DNA of 64,000 nucleotides, from positions 1,054,001-1,118,000 of the forward strand of contig NZ_LR134289.1 in the NCBI RefSeq assembly GCF_900636535.1, read 5' to 3'. The notes below the pieces were generated by a model that was not told the DNA's origin, made no database searches, and saw only the letters and a list, made by a program, of their open reading frames with translations. The position numbers and the translations under genes were made by a program. Below, in pieces: positions 16,740 through 25,517 of this stretch. This DNA is from Chryseobacterium gleum (GTDB lineage Bacteria; Bacteroidota; Bacteroidia; Flavobacteriales; Weeksellaceae). Each line of letters starts with the position of its first letter. The first letter of the stretch is position 1.

Positions 16740-17801
16740 CTACTTTATAATGTTTACTTTAGATCCGTTGTCCAGATTGATCTGTCCGCTGGTTACTACC
16801 TGCTCTCCGCCATTCAATCCGCTTAAAATCTGAACTTTATCTCCGTAAACTTTTCCGATGGTTACTTTGATTAATTTTGCAACGCCATTCTGAACAATGA
16901 ATAATTGTCCTGAGCTTACTCCGTTTACAAATGCTTCTGCAGGAACGGTAAGCATATTCTGGGTTTCCGCACCGTTGTTGGTACTGAATTTAGCGGTTGC
17001 ATACATACCGGCTTTAAGGTTTCCTTTGTTCTGAACTTCGATTTCAACAGGGAAATTCAGAGAAGCATCACTCTTAGGAGCGATAAATGTAATTCTTCCT
17101 ACGAAGGAATCTTCAGGTAAAACGTTTACTTTAATCGGAACTTCCTGACCTAACTGAATTTTTCCGATCTGGCTTTCATCTACTAAAACAGAAAGTTTTA
17201 AGCTGTTGATATTAACGATTTCAAACATTGCTGTCCCCGGTGAAACAACGGTTCCCGGCTCAACCATTTTCTTGTTGATCGTACCGCTGATTCCTGCACG
17301 GATGCTTGTATCGTTTACTTTTACACCCTGAGCTTTTACTGCAGCCTGAGCATTCTTAAGCTGTAATCTTGAGTTATCAAGCTGTTGTTTTGTAACTCCT
17401 CCTGTTTTGTATGCGTTTTCATAGCGCTGGTTATCAATAATAGCATTCTGCAAATTATTCTGAGCCTGGGTAACATCCACTTCGATAGCATCTCTTTTGA
17501 TGGTTGCCAGAACCTGGCCTGCACCTACTCTTGAACCTTCTTTTACCAAAACGTTTACAATACGTCCTGAGATCTCCGAAGACTGGTTCATTTCCTGCTT
17601 AGGAATGAAAGTTCCGTTGGCTGAGTAGTCTGTATCAATATTTTCTCTTGTAACGGTTACAATATTAACGTTGATTTTATCTACCTGCTTGGCAACCTCT
17701 TTTACTTCCTGAGTCTGCTTTTCTTTGTTACCTGCAATCTTATAAGCGGCCAAACCTACCAGTACAGCTGCTACGATGATATATATTAAAGTTTTTTTCA
17801 T
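16740..17801 (-). CDS. RND efflux periplasmic adaptor (membrane fusion protein)
   Basis: A 353-residue adaptor linking the inner-membrane pump to the TolC channel. An N-terminal signal-anchor is seen at residues 4-20 (LIYIIVAAVLVGLAAYKI; no lipobox Cys). The barrel-sandwich lipoyl halves are 'SSEISGRIVNVLVKEGSRVGAGQVLATI' (about 78-105) and the matching 'RAGISGTINKKMVEPGTVVSPG' (about 168-189), separated by a short alpha-hairpin with 'VTQAQNNLQNAIIDNQRYENA'. The beta-barrel domain and the membrane-proximal 'TVPAEAFVNG' region follow. It lies between the TolC and pump genes with gaps of 6-7 bases, so translational coupling is likely. Confidence 0.94.
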   Translation of the reverse strand: MKKTLIYIIVAAVLVGLAAYKIAGNKEKQTQEVKEVAKQVDKINVNIVTVTRENIDTDYSANGTFIPKQEMNQSSEISGRIVNVLVKEGSRVGAGQVLATIKRDAIEVDVTQAQNNLQNAIIDNQRYENAYKTGGVTKQQLDNSRLQLKNAQAAVKAQGVKVNDTSIRAGISGTINKKMVEPGTVVSPGTAMFEIVNINSLKLSVLVDESQIGKIQLGQEVPIKVNVLPEDSFVGRITFIAPKSDASLNFPVEIEVQNKGNLKAGMYATAKFSTNNGAETQNMLTVPAEAFVNGVSSGQLFIVQNGVAKLIKVTIGKVYGDKVQILSGLNGGEQVVTSGQINLDNGSKVNIIK

Positions 17802-17807
17802 TGTTTA

Positions 17808-19175
17808 TTATGGGTTTTGTAATGTGTTTAACTCTCCTTTTGCTTTAATGACTTTGATTTCAGCCTGCTTATAGTCCAGTAATGCATTTGCATAATTCTG
17901 TTTAGCCTGTGTCAGAGCATTTTCAGTATCCAATACTTCTGTAAGTGTTGCTAAACCATACTGATAGTTGGACTGAGTATTTTTCTGTACTTTTTCTGCC
18001 AGGTCCACATTATCTTTCATGCTTTGAATATTGATTATTGCATTCTCCATATTGGAAACTGCATTTTTATAATCTAAACTCAAGTTCAGTTTTTGGTTCT
18101 GTATATCCTGATCAAGATCCTGAATATCGATTTCCGCCTGTTGAATCTGAGCTTTGGTAGCCCCTCCCATAAAAATCGGAATTTTAATCGCTAAACCAAT
18201 GGAAGCATAGTCTCCCCAGTTCGTTCCCTGGCTTGATCCCGTAGCATAAGGAAATTTATTCCCAAGCCCCTGCCAGCCATAGTTAGCTGAAAGTCCTACC
18301 GTAGGATAAAGATTGGCAATAGTTGCCTTTTTGCTATATTCCAGAAGCTCTCTTTGTTTATTTAAAACTTTTAATTCAGAACGCGTCTCCAGGTTTACAT
18401 TGCTGTCCAATAGCTGTGGATTCGGTACAATTGTTTTTTCTTCAAGTTCAATAGGTGTATCAATAGGGATTCCCATATAGAACTTCAATGAATTTTTTGA
18501 CACTTCAACAGCATTAATTAATTGCTGCTTGTTTGAACCGATATTGGTAAGCTGAACATTGGTACGATCCAGGTCAATTGGCTTAGCAAGACCATTATCT
18601 ACCAAACTTTTGATAACGTTTCTTACCCTTTCCGTATTGGCATAACTCTCTTCCACCGTTTTAAGATTCTCTTCCTGTACGAACACCTGATAATATGCTG
18701 TGGCAACATTCTCAATAATCTGCTCGTTGGTTAAATCCGAATTTAAAAGATAGAACTCTCTTGTAGATTTTGCTGCTTTAAGACCAATAAAAACTCTCTG
18801 ATCAAAAACGTTCTGATTAAGAGTTACTACGTTTACAGATTGCCATTTCGTTCCAAAGGCAACAGGAATCAGCTCACCAGGTTTACCTAAAACCTCACCG
18901 GGAAGAACAGATTTTTGCAAAATAGGATTGTACGTATTGTTTATTGTTGCACTGATCTGAGGGAGAGCCCCGGCTCTGGCCTCATCAATCTTGTATTCGG
19001 CTTTTTTAACCTGTAAAGCAGCTTTCTTTGCTTCTGCCTTATTCTGGAGGGCCTGTTTGATTGCTTCCTGCAGGGAAACCTGCTGCTGGGCAGACACCAA
19101 TGAAAAACCGAAAATCATAAATGCTGAAGCTATCCCAATTTTTAGCTTTGTAGCAGTTATACGTTTTCTATTCAT
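17808..19175 (-). CDS. TolC-family outer-membrane efflux protein
   Basis: A 455-residue outer-membrane channel. The Sec signal peptide is residues about 9-29 (KIGIASAFMIFGFSLVSAQ). Two OEP repeats follow, each with long coiled-coil helices: 'LQEAIKQALQNKAEAKKAAL' and 'QENLKTVEESYANTERVRNV' in the first, 'KAQIQQAEIDIQDLDQDIQN' and 'DVLDTENALTQAKQNYANAL' in the second. It is the first structural gene of the efflux operon, 88 bases downstream of tetR, so its transcript may start at the tetR promoter or in that gap. With the adaptor and pump it forms a complete tripartite system. Confidence 0.94.
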   Translation of the reverse strand: MNRKRITATKLKIGIASAFMIFGFSLVSAQQQVSLQEAIKQALQNKAEAKKAALQVKKAEYKIDEARAGALPQISATINNTYNPILQKSVLPGEVLGKPGELIPVAFGTKWQSVNVVTLNQNVFDQRVFIGLKAAKSTREFYLLNSDLTNEQIIENVATAYYQVFVQEENLKTVEESYANTERVRNVIKSLVDNGLAKPIDLDRTNVQLTNIGSNKQQLINAVEVSKNSLKFYMGIPIDTPIELEEKTIVPNPQLLDSNVNLETRSELKVLNKQRELLEYSKKATIANLYPTVGLSANYGWQGLGNKFPYATGSSQGTNWGDYASIGLAIKIPIFMGGATKAQIQQAEIDIQDLDQDIQNQKLNLSLDYKNAVSNMENAIINIQSMKDNVDLAEKVQKNTQSNYQYGLATLTEVLDTENALTQAKQNYANALLDYKQAEIKVIKAKGELNTLQNP

Positions 19176-19263
19176 AATTTTATACTTCGTTTATTTTTTT
19201 ATTTAATTCGTTCATTATTTATTTCTATTTGACGAATCATCATCAGAAATACTTTAGTTTTTA

Positions 19264-19857
19264 TTAATTTTTAAATAACATATTGATAATTATTTCTTTT
19301 CGTTCAGAAATAATCCTATCATATTCTTCATCATTAATTAAAAGATTCTCCATAAATAACGGTCGTATGGCACTTGGAAATACCAGCAGCGAAACCATAT
19401 TCAGAATAAACTGCACCGGTGCCATTTTTTCAATATTTCCCAACTCCATTTCCTTTTCAATATCACGATACATTTCGTTCAGGATATCTTCCTCAATTTC
19501 CCTGTGATGGCAGGTTCCTTTATTAATCTGAGATACGATATACGTTTCAAGATACGGATACTGAAGGCTTGTAGAAAGGCTGCTTTCAATGAATTTGCTG
19601 ATCTTTTCTTTAAAGGGCAGATCAGAATTCTGAATGATCTTCGACTTTTCCTGTTCCACTCTTTGTGCTTCATCAAAGATGATCTGAATAAGCTTATCCC
19701 TGGAACGGAAATAGTAATTAATAAGGGTCCTGTTCACTCCTGCTTCATCTGCGATCTCCTGCGTAGTAGCATCAAATTTTCCTTTCACAAAGAACAAATT
19801 TTTCGCTGTCTCCTTGATCAATTCCTGTGTTTGGTCTTTTTTTGCTTGATTTGACAT
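19264..19857 (-). CDS. TetR/AcrR-family repressor of the efflux operon
   Basis: A 197-residue repressor. The N-terminal HTH is 'TQELIKETAKNLFFVKGKFD' then 'TTQEIADEAGVNRTLINYYFRSRDKLI', the classical TetR DNA-binding domain. The C-terminal about 140 residues are helical and form the ligand-binding and dimer part. The start at MSNQAKK is chosen because it lies about 20 bases downstream of a good promoter; the longer frame to 19920 runs through that promoter. Gene order tetR-tolC-adaptor-pump on one strand points to autoregulation and to repression of the efflux genes until an inducer binds. Confidence 0.92.
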   Translation of the reverse strand: MSNQAKKDQTQELIKETAKNLFFVKGKFDATTQEIADEAGVNRTLINYYFRSRDKLIQIIFDEAQRVEQEKSKIIQNSDLPFKEKISKFIESSLSTSLQYPYLETYIVSQINKGTCHHREIEEDILNEMYRDIEKEMELGNIEKMAPVQFILNMVSLLVFPSAIRPLFMENLLINDEEYDRIISERKEIIINMLFKN

Positions 19858-19877
19858 TTTCGTTAAACAAATTTGTG

Positions 19878-19907
19878 CAAATTTATAGTAAAATTTATTT
19901 TTGACAA
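19878..19907 (-). promoter_or_regulatory. Promoter of tetR and the efflux operon
   Basis: Minus strand: TTG, exactly 19 bases, then TAAATTTG, an exact match to the Bacteroidota consensus. It lies about 20 bases before the tetR ATG. Confidence 0.75.
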
Positions 19908-19916
19908 AATTGTTAA
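19901..19916. promoter_or_regulatory. Candidate TetR operator
   Basis: Imperfect palindrome TTgACAAaaTTGTtAA overlapping the -33 element of the tetR promoter. Position and symmetry fit a TetR half-site pair; binding is inferred. Confidence 0.4.
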
Positions 19917-20035
19917 ACAAAAAAATTAAACAAAAAAGTCATGACATCCGTCATATTCTGTTATTAAAGTTTACGATTACTTATTATTTAATAAGAAGTC
20001 TATTTTTATATCTTTGCCGCAAAATTAATAACCCA

Positions 20036-23000
20036 ATGAAGAAAATTCTTTCGCTGTTCTCAATTTTGAGCATAGCAATTCTATTTTCACAGAAGAAAAT
20101 TTCTAAAAACAATTTCTATCACTTTTATGAAAACAGAGGGCAAATTATAGATCAGAATGGCAAAGAAAATAACGATGTGAAATATCTTTTTCACTCTAAT
20201 GGTCTAAATGTACAACTGCATTCTAATGGTTTTTCTTATGATATTTATGAAACTAAGAAAACCTTAAATCCTGATTTTTCAAAAAAAACAAAAAATACAG
20301 TTCCGACGCCAACGTCATCTGATATAGATCAGTACATTTATGAAAAATTAACTCACAGAATAGACATTGAGCTTATCAATTCAAATAAAAAAGTTACTAT
20401 TTTACCTGAAGGGAAATCACCTGATTACGAAAATTATTATAATCTACCGGAAAACTCAAAAGGTATTACGAATGTTCACCGATATCAAAAAATCAGCTAT
20501 AAAAATATATATCCTCATATTGATTTGGTATTCTTCAAACCCAATGATACATTAAAACCCATTGAGTATAACTTCATCATCAATCCTGGTGGAAAAATTT
20601 CAGATATTAAAATGAAATTTAACGGTGCCCCTACTTTGATAAAAGATGGAAAACTAGCTATGAATGTTCGGTTTGGGGAAATGCACGAAAATATTCCTAA
20701 CAGCTGGATTTTGGGAAATACAAAAACAAGCATTGATGTTTCTTTTAAAGATCTTGGTGATCAGACTTTTGGGTTTAACACTCCATTAAATACTTCTGAT
20801 AAAATAATGGTTATAGATCCTGTACCCACAAGAATATGGGGAAGCTATGCGGGAGGATTTGGTGATGATTATGGCAGGATAAAAACAGATATTGAGAGTA
20901 CCGGTTATTTATTTGGAACCACAAATAGTACGACCAACTTTGCTACCAGCGGAACTTATCAGCAAAATGTTGCCGGCGGACTTGATGCATTTCTGATGAA
21001 ACTCACAAAAAATGGGCAAAAACTTTGGGGAACTTATTATGGCTTTGGAATGACAGATGTTTTTGGCGATGTAGATTTTGATGAAAGCTTTAATATTTAT
21101 GCTGGAGGAAGAGTTCAGAGAGGGCCATATAATGAAAATATTATTTTAGTAAAATTTAATAGTAATGGCGGCCTTGCTTTTCAAAAAGAGTTTGTTTCTA
21201 CCAGACAAAGTGAGCTTTATTCAGTTTCGTATAATCAAAACCACGTATACATTGGAGGACATTCCTTTAGCTCTGATTTCCCTACTGTCAACGCTATGCA
21301 ACCTGCAAAGTCTACTCCTATCGGATACACAGATGGAATTTTAGCATCTTTAAATTCAACAAGCGGTAGTGTTGACTGGGCAACTTATTTGGGGAGCAGC
21401 GATGGTTCCACTTCAGTTTTTCAGATTTTCTCTTCGAATAACAATCTTGAAATCATTGGTGCTACGCAATCTTCAACGATTCCTATGGTTAATGCTTTTC
21501 AACCTGTAAAAGGCGGTGAATCAGACGGACTTTATATACAGCTTTCAAAATCAGGCAATACTATCCTGCGTTCAAGCTATTATGGCAATGCAGGATCAGA
21601 ACTTATATGGAAAGCAAGGATTGTAAATAATACTCTAATTTTGCCAGGGAAGTATTCTACGTCCGCTTTTCCTTTGGGACAACCAGGAATCTGGAGAGTA
21701 AACCTGGCCAACAATACTATTACAAAAAATTATTTCAATTTCACGGGTGAACCCCAGCTATTAGCATATCCCGACGTTTCCGGAAATGTTTTCTTTACCG
21801 GACTGCATTCAAGCGGACAACCTGACATATCAACCCCAGGAGCCTATATGGGAATGCCTGGAATGTATATTTCTTCATTCCTAATTAAATACAACCAGAA
21901 TGATGTAAAAGAATGGGGAACTTATTATACAGGAAATGGAGCTACACAACAAAGTGAAGTTACAAAAGATAATGACGGCGCTATTTACCTTGCCGGAATG
22001 TCAGGCGGAAATACCTCCGGCATTGCTACACCAGGAACTTTTCAACAATCACCAGGAGGAGGAAACGACATTTTTATCGCTAAGTTTCAGGACTGCACTT
22101 CAACTGCTGTTGTGACGTCTAATTCTCCCGTATGTCCTAACGGTATGCTTCAGCTGAACGCGACAGGAGGAACAGTATACAACTGGACAGGGCCTAACGG
22201 TTTTACTTCCAATCAGCAAAACCCAGCAATACCCAATGCAACAGCAGCCAATGCCGGTGCATATACATGTCAGGTCTCAGGATCCGGCGCTTGTGATGGT
22301 ACTTTCACAGTAAACGTTGTTGTGGGTGACAATATCGCTCCTATTCCCAATATCACTACTCTGGCTGATATTACAGGGGACTGTCATACGACAATTACGG
22401 GGTTTCCTACTGCAACAGATAACTGTGCAGGAACTGTTACAGCAACAACAACAGATCCTTTATCTTATTCCACCCCAGGAAACTATATCATCCATTGGAC
22501 TTATAACGATGGAAACGGAAATACCACCACACAGAATCAGAATGTAATGGTATCCTCTCCTGCTCTTCCAGTAACGACAAGCACCCAACAAACTTTCTGC
22601 GCTACCAATACTCCAAAGATCTCTGATATTCAGATTACAGGTCAGAATATAAAATGGTATGATGCCACAGGAAATATTTTATCTGCTGCAACTGCTCTTA
22701 TCGATGGACAGACCTATTATGCATCTCAAACGATCAATGGTTGTGAAAGTAATAAAACAGCTGTTCAGGTAACCATAAATAATACTCCGAAACCAACAGC
22801 CAATGTAAACCAGGATTTCTGTGCCTCTGCCAACCCTACAATAGAAAAGATTGTTGTAACAGGAACATCTCTGAAATTCTACAATGCTGCAGGAAATGTA
22901 ATTCCAATAACAACTCCTCTTGTAAACGGACAAACCTATTTTGTAACTCAGACCTTAAACAATTGTGAATCTGAAAAACTGGCCATTACAGTAACTCTAT

Positions 23001-23944
23001 CCACAGATAATGTGCCTGCAAAAGATATCACACAGGTACAGTGTAATACTACAACTTCAAATTTTATGGTTATTAATCTTCACTCTTTTGAAGGAAGTAT
23101 TATTAATAATCCAGGCTCTTATATTTTCACTTATACCGATACCGCAGGAAATCCTATCTCCAATCCTTCAGCTTATATTTTAAATATAGGAACAACACTT
23201 ATTCACGTAAGAGTTGCAACACCGGACGGATGCTTTAAAGTGATAAGATTAAACCTGACATTAAATCCCAAACCTATTGTTCAGTTACCTGCTACACTTG
23301 ATTTCTGCGAAGGAAAATCAGTTGTACTGGATGCCGGACCAGGATTTAAATCTTACGAATGGAATACCGGAGCAACTACTCAAACCATTACGGTAACGAC
23401 TCCCGGAACTTATACTGTGAAAGTGACCAATATATTCGGATGTGAAAATACAGGTTCAACGCAGGTGAGCTATTCTGTTTTAGCCCATATTGTTTCTGTA
23501 AATATCACGAACAATACAGCGACTGTTATTCTTTCTCAGAGCGGAAATTATGAGTTTTCTTTAAACAATTTTACATGGCAGGATTCCAATATCTTCACCA
23601 ATCTGAATATGGGAGAATATACTGTTTATGTAAAAACAAAATCCGGATGTATCATTGGACAAAAGAGCTTCTCAATCTTTAATATTCCCAATGCGATCAG
23701 TCCTAATGGTGACGGAATCAATGATACATGGAGAATTGCAGGACTGGAAAACTATCCGGGAACCGAAGTCAGTTTATATGACCGAAGAGGAGTTACAATC
23801 TATAGAGAAATTATTAAAAGTAAACCTTTTCAATGGGACGGGAAATATGAATCACACCCGATCTCTACCGGAAATTACTGGTACACCATAAAAGTTTCTG
23901 ACGGAAGAATCTATAACGGATGGCTTCTGATTAAGAACCGGTAA
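20036..23944 (+). CDS. Giant secreted SBBP/HYR/Ig-like protein with T9SS type B domain
   Basis: A 1302-residue cell-surface or secreted protein. The start MKKILSLFSILSIAILFS gives a Sec signal peptide; a -7 box TATCTTTG lies at 20009-20016. Residues about 20-270 are the N-terminal 'FYENRGQIIDQNGKENNDVKY' region seen in front of SBBP proteins. From about 280 to 690 there are repeated beta-propeller (SBBP) units such as 'WGTYYG...DVFGDVDFD' and 'LAGMSGGNTSGI'. Next come a PKD/Ig-like segment, a HYR-like segment ('ITTLADITGDCHTTITGFPTATDNC') and further Ig-like repeats with paired Cys. The C-terminus (about 1215-1302) is a gliding-motility-type T9SS type B domain, beginning SPNGDGINDTW and ending YNGWLLIKNR. 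A surface adhesion or matrix role is inferred. Confidence 0.9.
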   Translation: MKKILSLFSILSIAILFSQKKISKNNFYHFYENRGQIIDQNGKENNDVKYLFHSNGLNVQLHSNGFSYDIYETKKTLNPDFSKKTKNTVPTPTSSDIDQYIYEKLTHRIDIELINSNKKVTILPEGKSPDYENYYNLPENSKGITNVHRYQKISYKNIYPHIDLVFFKPNDTLKPIEYNFIINPGGKISDIKMKFNGAPTLIKDGKLAMNVRFGEMHENIPNSWILGNTKTSIDVSFKDLGDQTFGFNTPLNTSDKIMVIDPVPTRIWGSYAGGFGDDYGRIKTDIESTGYLFGTTNSTTNFATSGTYQQNVAGGLDAFLMKLTKNGQKLWGTYYGFGMTDVFGDVDFDESFNIYAGGRVQRGPYNENIILVKFNSNGGLAFQKEFVSTRQSELYSVSYNQNHVYIGGHSFSSDFPTVNAMQPAKSTPIGYTDGILASLNSTSGSVDWATYLGSSDGSTSVFQIFSSNNNLEIIGATQSSTIPMVNAFQPVKGGESDGLYIQLSKSGNTILRSSYYGNAGSELIWKARIVNNTLILPGKYSTSAFPLGQPGIWRVNLANNTITKNYFNFTGEPQLLAYPDVSGNVFFTGLHSSGQPDISTPGAYMGMPGMYISSFLIKYNQNDVKEWGTYYTGNGATQQSEVTKDNDGAIYLAGMSGGNTSGIATPGTFQQSPGGGNDIFIAKFQDCTSTAVVTSNSPVCPNGMLQLNATGGTVYNWTGPNGFTSNQQNPAIPNATAANAGAYTCQVSGSGACDGTFTVNVVVGDNIAPIPNITTLADITGDCHTTITGFPTATDNCAGTVTATTTDPLSYSTPGNYIIHWTYNDGNGNTTTQNQNVMVSSPALPVTTSTQQTFCATNTPKISDIQITGQNIKWYDATGNILSAATALIDGQTYYASQTINGCESNKTAVQVTINNTPKPTANVNQDFCASANPTIEKIVVTGTSLKFYNAAGNVIPITTPLVNGQTYFVTQTLNNCESEKLAITVTLSTDNVPAKDITQVQCNTTTSNFMVINLHSFEGSIINNPGSYIFTYTDTAGNPISNPSAYILNIGTTLIHVRVATPDGCFKVIRLNLTLNPKPIVQLPATLDFCEGKSVVLDAGPGFKSYEWNTGATTQTITVTTPGTYTVKVTNIFGCENTGSTQVSYSVLAHIVSVNITNNTATVILSQSGNYEFSLNNFTWQDSNIFTNLNMGEYTVYVKTKSGCIIGQKSFSIFNIPNAISPNGDGINDTWRIAGLENYPGTEVSLYDRRGVTIYREIIKSKPFQWDGKYESHPISTGNYWYTIKVSDGRIYNGWLLIKNR

Positions 23945-23952
23945 TAAAACTA

Positions 23953-23985
23953 AAAACGGGCAGAAATTTCTGCCCGTTTTTAGTT
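23953..23985. terminator. Bidirectional terminator
   Basis: Near-perfect stem AAAACGGGCAGAAA / TTTCTGCCCGTTTT between the convergent genes at 20036-23944 and 23986-24810, with A on one side and T on the other. Confidence 0.85.
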
Positions 23986-24810
23986 TTATAATAATTTGAT
24001 TTTATCATCTAAAATATCAATAATCTTATCTTTATAAAGTCCTCCGATCGCCTTTTTAAAGTTTTTCTTACTCATCTGAAGCTCATCTTTGATCTCTTCA
24101 GGAGAAGATTTGTCGGAGACATACAGAAGTCCGTAATTTTCTTCCAGCTTGTTCAGAATTTTCTGCTTGAACTCGTCAATATTTTCAAAACCTTCCGGCT
24201 GTAAAGAAACATCAATTTTTCCGTCCTCACGTATTGTTTTGATATATCCTTTTTCTTCTGACAGCGGATACAGCTTTTTAAAAACATCTGAAGCATAGAT
24301 AAGGCCAATGTATTGCTTATTGATGATCACATTCCAGCCCAGTTCACTTTCGTTCATCATGATCAGATCTACCTTATCCCCCTTTTTGAACGGAAGTTCA
24401 TCATACTGAGGATTTCTTTTGAACTTAGTAGTACCTGTAATCAGTTCCATATCTTCATCTACATAGATATATACCAGATATCTCTTTCCTTCGATGATTT
24501 TGGTTTTCTGCTGCTTGTAAGGAATAAATAAGTCTTTAATGATTCCCCAATCCATAAAAGCTCCGCTTGGAAGACTCTGTACACAGCTCATTACCGCAAA
24601 TTCTCCTACTTCAGCTAATGGAATTTCAGTAGTTGCCTTTAATTTATCGTCATCCTGATACACAAATACTTCAACTTCCTCACCTGTTTCTTTTTCATCC
24701 TGAATGAAAATTTTAGGAAGAAAAGCTTTCTCACCGGATTCGTCTACGAGGATCCATCCTGAATTAATTTTTTCTGAAATTGTTAAAGTCTGAGTTTTTC
24801 CGAGTTGCAT
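23986..24810 (-). CDS. cvfB: CvfB-family S1-like RNA-binding protein
   Basis: A 274-residue cytoplasmic protein of the CvfB/YitL family: tandem S1-like OB domains and a C-terminal winged helix. The first S1-like domain is 'LGKTQTLTISEKINSGWILVDESGEKAFLPK' (2-33). The next includes 'EFAVMSCVQSLPSGAFMDWG', the family signature where the second S1 begins, and the third includes 'KGYIKTIREDGKIDVSLQP'. The last about 60 residues (SPEEIKDELQMSKKNFKKAI...) form the winged helix. CvfB was described as a virulence-gene regulator in Staphylococcus; its role in Flavobacteriia is unknown, most likely RNA binding. Single gene. Confidence 0.9.
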   Translation of the reverse strand: MQLGKTQTLTISEKINSGWILVDESGEKAFLPKIFIQDEKETGEEVEVFVYQDDDKLKATTEIPLAEVGEFAVMSCVQSLPSGAFMDWGIIKDLFIPYKQQKTKIIEGKRYLVYIYVDEDMELITGTTKFKRNPQYDELPFKKGDKVDLIMMNESELGWNVIINKQYIGLIYASDVFKKLYPLSEEKGYIKTIREDGKIDVSLQPEGFENIDEFKQKILNKLEENYGLLYVSDKSSPEEIKDELQMSKKNFKKAIGGLYKDKIIDILDDKIKLL

Positions 24811-24923
24811 TGATGATAAAATTAGCTGACAAAGTTACGGAAATTTGAAGATGCGAACCTAGTCAATACGATTATAATTCTTGAAGCCTCATTTACATCT
24901 TTCATAAAGACCATAAAAACGCT

Positions 24924-24931
24924 TACATTTG
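24924..24931 (+). promoter_or_regulatory. -7 promoter box for the 24945 gene
   Basis: TACATTTG matches TAnnTTTG and lies 13 bases before the ATG at 24945. The -33 region is weak (TTC instead of TTG). Confidence 0.45.
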
Positions 24932-24944
24932 AACAAAAATAATC

Positions 24945-25391
24945 ATGAAAAAATATGGCATTCTGTTTCTGTTTTTTTCAATGTTTTTTGTAAAAGCCCA
25001 GATTTTAGAGAAAACTGCATTGAATATTTCATACCGTTACACCGGAAGAAACGTCCTGCAGGCAGGCCTGGAATACAGATTTGGAGAAAGCCGTTACAAA
25101 TCAATAGTAGTTGGTCCTTCTCTTCTCTATACCCGCATTAATCAGACCGATAAATTCATTCCGGAAGCTAATATTAATTTTATCGATAACGGATTACTTT
25201 TTGGGATATCAGGAAATCAGTATTCATTGGAGCCAAGAATTGGTATTTCATTATTCAATACCATCTTTTTAAATACCGGCTATGCCTTTCCAATTCATAA
25301 AGAAAAATATTTTAAAGGAGTGACTTTTGGAATACAGCTCAATATTGCACCTAAGTATTCTAAGTTTTATGATAAAATGAAAATAATATAA
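24945..25391 (+). CDS. Small secreted beta-rich protein, possibly outer membrane
   Basis: A 148-residue protein with a Sec signal peptide (MKKYGILFLFFSMFFVKAQ, cleavage after KAQ). The mature part alternates aromatic/hydrophobic and polar residues ('ISYRYTGRNVLQAGLEYRFG', 'SIVVGPSLLYTRI', 'LNTGYAFPIHKEKYFKGVTF', 'IQLNIAPKY'), as in small beta-barrels or porin-like proteins. No family was recognised. A -7 box lies at 24924-24931. Converges with lpd. Confidence 0.65.
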   Translation: MKKYGILFLFFSMFFVKAQILEKTALNISYRYTGRNVLQAGLEYRFGESRYKSIVVGPSLLYTRINQTDKFIPEANINFIDNGLLFGISGNQYSLEPRIGISLFNTIFLNTGYAFPIHKEKYFKGVTFGIQLNIAPKYSKFYDKMKII

Positions 25392-25450
25392 AAACCGTTA
25401 TTATTTTTAATTAGTAGATGAAATTTTAAAAACTAATTAGATTTTTATAC

Positions 25451-25486
25451 AAAAAAAAGGAGAAACCGAATTGATTTCTCCTTTTT
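25451..25486. terminator. Bidirectional terminator
   Basis: Stem AAAAGGAGAAA / TTTCTCCTTTT with a 9-base loop, between the converging 24945 gene and lpd. Confidence 0.8.
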
Positions 25487-25517
25487 ATATTTAAATGATT
25501 AAATCTTTAATCAATTA

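Noticed and set aside
20800..22100. Internal repeats of the SBBP region as separate genes or transposon
   Set aside because: They are beta-propeller repeats within one continuous frame and the typical SBBP protein layout.
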